64,000 nucleotides of DNA, taken from Hymenobacter gummosus. GTDB lineage: Bacteria; Bacteroidota; Bacteroidia; Cytophagales; Hymenobacteraceae. Position numbers and translations under genes: made by a program. A model generated the notes under the pieces. It searched no databases, was not told the origin of the DNA, and worked only from the letters and a program-made list of their open reading frames with translations. The stretch is from positions 1-64,000 of the forward strand of contig NZ_RXOF01000014.1 of the NCBI RefSeq assembly GCF_003970915.1, given 5' to 3'. This document shows positions 61,655-64,000 of this stretch, one piece after another; within the stretch, counting starts at the first letter, position 1; each line of letters begins with the position of its first letter.

Positions 61655-62542
61655 ATGTCCGCTTCTTCTTCTCCCGCCGCCGAAGCCACGGCCACCCGCT
61701 CCGTTGCCGAGCTGAAACAGATTGCCGCCCAGGTGCGCCGCGACATCGTGCGCATGGTCCACGCCGTCAACTCCGGCCACCCCGGCGGCTCGTTGGGCTG
61801 CACCGATCTGCTGGTGGCCCTGTACTTCAAAGTGATGAAGCACCAGCCCGAGCCCTTCGACATGAACGGCATCGGCCAGGACCTGTTTTTCCTCTCCAAC
61901 GGCCACATTTCGCCGGTGTTCTACTCGGTGCTGGCCCGCTCGGGCTACTTCCCGGTGAGCGAGCTGGCTACCTTCCGCAAGCTGAACTCGCGGCTGCAGG
62001 GCCACCCCGCCACCCACGAGCACCTGCCCGGCGTACGCGTGGCGTCCGGCTCCTTGGGCCAGGGCCTGAGCGTGGCCACCGGCGCGGCCCAGGCCAAGAA
62101 GCTCAACGGCGACGACCGCACCGTGTTCGTGCTGATGGGCGACGGGGAGCTGCAGGAAGGCCAGGTGTGGGAAGCGGCCATGTACGCCCCGCACCATAAA
62201 GTCGACAACCTGATTGCCGTGGTGGACCGCAACGGCCAGCAGATTGACGGCCCGACCGAGAAAATCGGCGGCCTGGGCGACCTGCGCGCCAAATTCGAAT
62301 CCTTCAACTGGGAGGTGCTCGAAGCCAACGGCAACGACCTGGAGCAGCTGCTGCCCGCCCTGGAAGACGCCCAAGCCCGCCTCGGCAAGGGCCGGCCGGT
62401 GATGATTCTGATGGACACCCAGATGGGCTTCGGCGTGGACTACATGATGGGCAGCCACAAGTGGCACGGCGTGGCCCCGAACGACGAGCAGCTGGAAAAA
62501 GCCCTGCAGCAGCTCATCGTGGAAAAGGCGGCGGACTACTAG
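61655..62542 (+). CDS. transketolase, N-terminal subunit
   Basis: The 295-residue protein is the thiamine-diphosphate-binding half of transketolase, with MVHAVNSGHPGGSLGCTDLL, FFLSNGHISPVFYSVLARSG, RVASGSLGQGLSVATGAAQA, VLMGDGELQEGQVWEAAMYA and NLIAVVDRNGQQIDGPTEKI. The C-terminal pyrimidine-binding half is missing; the next gene is unrelated and no partner gene is in the window. It therefore works with a second subunit encoded elsewhere. The start at 61655 follows a CACTCATTCGCTC repeat. Acts in the non-oxidative pentose phosphate pathway. Confidence 0.9.
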   Translation: MSASSSPAAEATATRSVAELKQIAAQVRRDIVRMVHAVNSGHPGGSLGCTDLLVALYFKVMKHQPEPFDMNGIGQDLFFLSNGHISPVFYSVLARSGYFPVSELATFRKLNSRLQGHPATHEHLPGVRVASGSLGQGLSVATGAAQAKKLNGDDRTVFVLMGDGELQEGQVWEAAMYAPHHKVDNLIAVVDRNGQQIDGPTEKIGGLGDLRAKFESFNWEVLEANGNDLEQLLPALEDAQARLGKGRPVMILMDTQMGFGVDYMMGSHKWHGVAPNDEQLEKALQQLIVEKAADY

Positions 62543-62559
62543 CAGTTCGGTCTTAACAG

Positions 62560-62684
62560 AACGCCATTCCGAGCTTGTCGAGGAATCTCGCGTGCTGACA
62601 CCAGATAGTAAAATCGTTATCCAACGAAAGAATTGCTGGCTAGCATCAGCACGCGAGATGTCTCGACTTCGCTCGACATGACGT
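62560..62684. repeat. imperfect inverted-repeat element, family H
   Basis: AACGCCATTCCGAGCTTGTC...TCTCGCGTGCTGA at the left is imperfectly complementary to TCAGCACGCGAGATG...GACATGACGTT at the right. The centre includes AATCGTTATCCAACG. It lies downstream of the transketolase subunit gene. Confidence 0.7.
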
Positions 62685-62714
62685 TCAAGTAAACCTTTCC
62701 AAACTTCTCCCCTG

Positions 62715-62771
62715 CCTGCTGACGTCAGGCTCCCCCTCTCCTTTTTCGGAGAGGGGGCCGGGGGGTGAGGC
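62715..62771. repeat. hairpin repeat, family B (single arm)
   Basis: CTGACGTCAGGCTCCCCCTC TCC then TTTTTC then GGAGAGGGGGCCGGGGGGTG matches one arm of the family B element at 7157-7390, including the GACGTCAGGCTCCCC and GGCCGGGGGGTGAGG edges. It lies seven bases before the next start codon. Confidence 0.75.
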
Positions 62772-62777
62772 GCCCCG

Positions 62778-64000
62778 ATGGCACGACTCGCACGCACGTT
62801 CTGGCTTCTGCTGCTAACCACGCTGGTGGTGGCCGGGCCGCTGCGTGCCCAGCAGGGTGCCCCCAGCAGCCAGCCCAAGACCACGCGCATCCTCTTCGTG
62901 CTCGATGCTTCGGGCTCGATGAACGCGCCCTGGGAGGGGCAGCCGCGCTGGAACGTGGCCAAGGCCCTGCTGGCCAAGATGGTCGACTCGCTCAACGCCT
63001 ATCCCAACCTGGAGCTGGCGTTGCGCGCCTACGGCCATCAGCACCCCAGCACCGAAAACAACTGCGAGGACTCGCGACTGGAAGTGCCCTTCGCGGGCAA
63101 GAACGCCGGGGCCATCAAGCAGCGGCTGCAGGAGCTCAAGCCCCAGGGCAACACCCCGATTACCTATGCCTTGCTGCAGTCGGCCCAGGACTTTCCGGCT
63201 GACCGCAACGCGCGCAACGTGCTCATTCTGATAACGGACGGGCTCGAATCGTGCAAGGGCGACCCGTGCGCCACGGCCCTGGCGCTGCAGCGCAAGCGGG
63301 TGTTTCTGAAGCCTTTCGTCATCGGCATCGGGGCGGAGCGGGAGTTCGGGGAGCAGCTCAAGTGCCTGGGCCAGTACTACAACGCGGCCGACGTAAAGAC
63401 CTTCCGCAGCATCCTGGGCGACGTCATTGCCCAGACGCTGGCCAAGACGACGGTGGCGGTGAACCTCACCGACGAGACGGGCCGGCCGGTGGAGTCGAAC
63501 GTGAACCTGACCTTCATCAACAACGTGACCGAGCAGCCGGAGTACAACTACGTGCACTACCGCGACGCCAAGGGCCAGCCCGACGTGCTCGACATCGACG
63601 CGCTGCAGAGTTACGATTTGGTCATCAACACGGTGCCGCCGGTGCGCCAGCCGAACCTGGTTATCCGGCCCGGCAAGGCCAACGTGCTGACCTACAAGAC
63701 CCCGCAGGGCACCCTGAACCTGCAGAACCCGCCGCTGACGCCCAACCCCTACGGCACGGTGCAGGCGGTGGTGCGGGCCCAGGCCTCGCCGGCCACGGTG
63801 CTGGCCCGCGGCTTCGGCACGAAGCAGAAGCTGCTGGCCGGCAACTACGAGGTGGAAATCCTCACGCTGCCGCGCATTATCCGGCGCATCAGCGTGAAGC
63901 AGGGCCAGGAAACCACCGTTACCTACGACGCGCCCGGCACGCTGAACATCATCAGCGACCTGAAAGGCTACGGCAGCATCTACCGCCTCAACCAGGACGA
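62778..64000 (+). CDS. VWA-domain secreted protein (partial, runs off the window)
   Basis: At least 407 residues are visible, with no stop before the window edge. A signal peptide (MARLARTFWLLLLTTLVVAG, cleavage near LRAQQG) is followed by a von Willebrand factor A domain (residues ~35-225) with metal-site motifs LFVLDASGSMNAPW (DxSxS), QGNTPITYALLQSA (Thr) and VLILITDGLESCKGDPC (Asp). Downstream is a region of beta-sandwich character (NLTDETGRPVESNVNLTFIN, QTTVTYDAPGTLNIISDLKG). It probably acts at the cell surface or periplasm. The gene begins just after a family B hairpin. Confidence 0.9.
   Translation, partial: MARLARTFWLLLLTTLVVAGPLRAQQGAPSSQPKTTRILFVLDASGSMNAPWEGQPRWNVAKALLAKMVDSLNAYPNLELALRAYGHQHPSTENNCEDSRLEVPFAGKNAGAIKQRLQELKPQGNTPITYALLQSAQDFPADRNARNVLILITDGLESCKGDPCATALALQRKRVFLKPFVIGIGAEREFGEQLKCLGQYYNAADVKTFRSILGDVIAQTLAKTTVAVNLTDETGRPVESNVNLTFINNVTEQPEYNYVHYRDAKGQPDVLDIDALQSYDLVINTVPPVRQPNLVIRPGKANVLTYKTPQGTLNLQNPPLTPNPYGTVQAVVRAQASPATVLARGFGTKQKLLAGNYEVEILTLPRIIRRISVKQGQETTVTYDAPGTLNIISDLKGYGSIYRLNQD

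Noticed and set aside
1-64000. CRISPR array, tRNA or rRNA genes
   Set aside because: No evenly spaced direct repeats with unique spacers were seen, and no cloverleaf or rRNA-like sequence was recognised by eye. The repeats here are inverted pairs.

Overview
The window looks like chromosome from a GC-rich Bacteroidota, most likely a Hymenobacter-type member of the Cytophagales. This rests on several signs: about 64-65 % G+C by eye, no clear Shine-Dalgarno sequences, promoters of the Bacteroidota type (TTG / TAnnTTTG), a TonB-dependent receptor with a carboxypeptidase-like N-terminal domain, a choice-of-anchor-L/OmpA protein, a Pgi of the Tal/Pgi-fusion type and a split transketolase. The genus is an inference from memory of such genomes, not a search result.

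Region 1 (1-7.2 kb) carries a small DUF3592-like membrane protein, a YceI protein, a choice-of-anchor-L/OmpA surface protein and a 909-residue GH63-type glucosidase. A perfect LacI-type palindrome lies upstream of the glucosidase. Region 2 (7.4-31.8 kb) is a molybdenum island. It holds a YdeP/FdhF-type oxidoreductase with FdhD, a MoeB-rhodanese protein, a MOT1-type molybdate transporter, MoaA, MoaD, MoaE, XdhC, a PaoABC-like aldehyde oxidoreductase, a MobA-like guanylyltransferase, MoaC and MoeA. Together these cover import, cofactor synthesis, maturation and two classes of apo-enzyme; only a Mog/MoaB adenylyltransferase is not seen. Small hypothetical and lipoprotein genes are mixed in.

Region 3 (31.8-41 kb) has a DOPA-dioxygenase-like protein, VOC and cupin proteins, a Crp/Fnr regulator divergent from a luciferase-like oxidoreductase, and an iron-uptake pair (siderophore-type TonB receptor plus PepSY membrane reductase) behind a promoter with an overlapping dyad. 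Region 4 (41-51 kb) has a frameshifted TIKI/TraB-like gene, a replicative helicase gene dnaB interrupted by two LAGLIDADG inteins, mpl (murein peptide recycling), a hydrolase, a lipoprotein with a 42-codon gene overlapping its end, an M48 peptidase and an FAH-family hydrolase. Region 5 (51-64 kb) has an M23 peptidase, two tandem WG-repeat proteins, Pgi, a cupin, a lipocalin, Bcp, the N-terminal half of transketolase and a VWA-domain protein running off the window.

Two things stand out. The dnaB gene carries two inteins, one splitting the Walker A lysine and threonine, the other at the DLRE/SGSIEQ motif. In addition, many of the intergenic gaps are filled by one of roughly ten families of long inverted repeats (70-300 bp, arms up to 51 bp). 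Several families recur within the window, one copy is a mosaic, one family shows arms that change together, and two elements form the 3' ends of reading frames. No transposase, tRNA, rRNA or CRISPR array was recognised.
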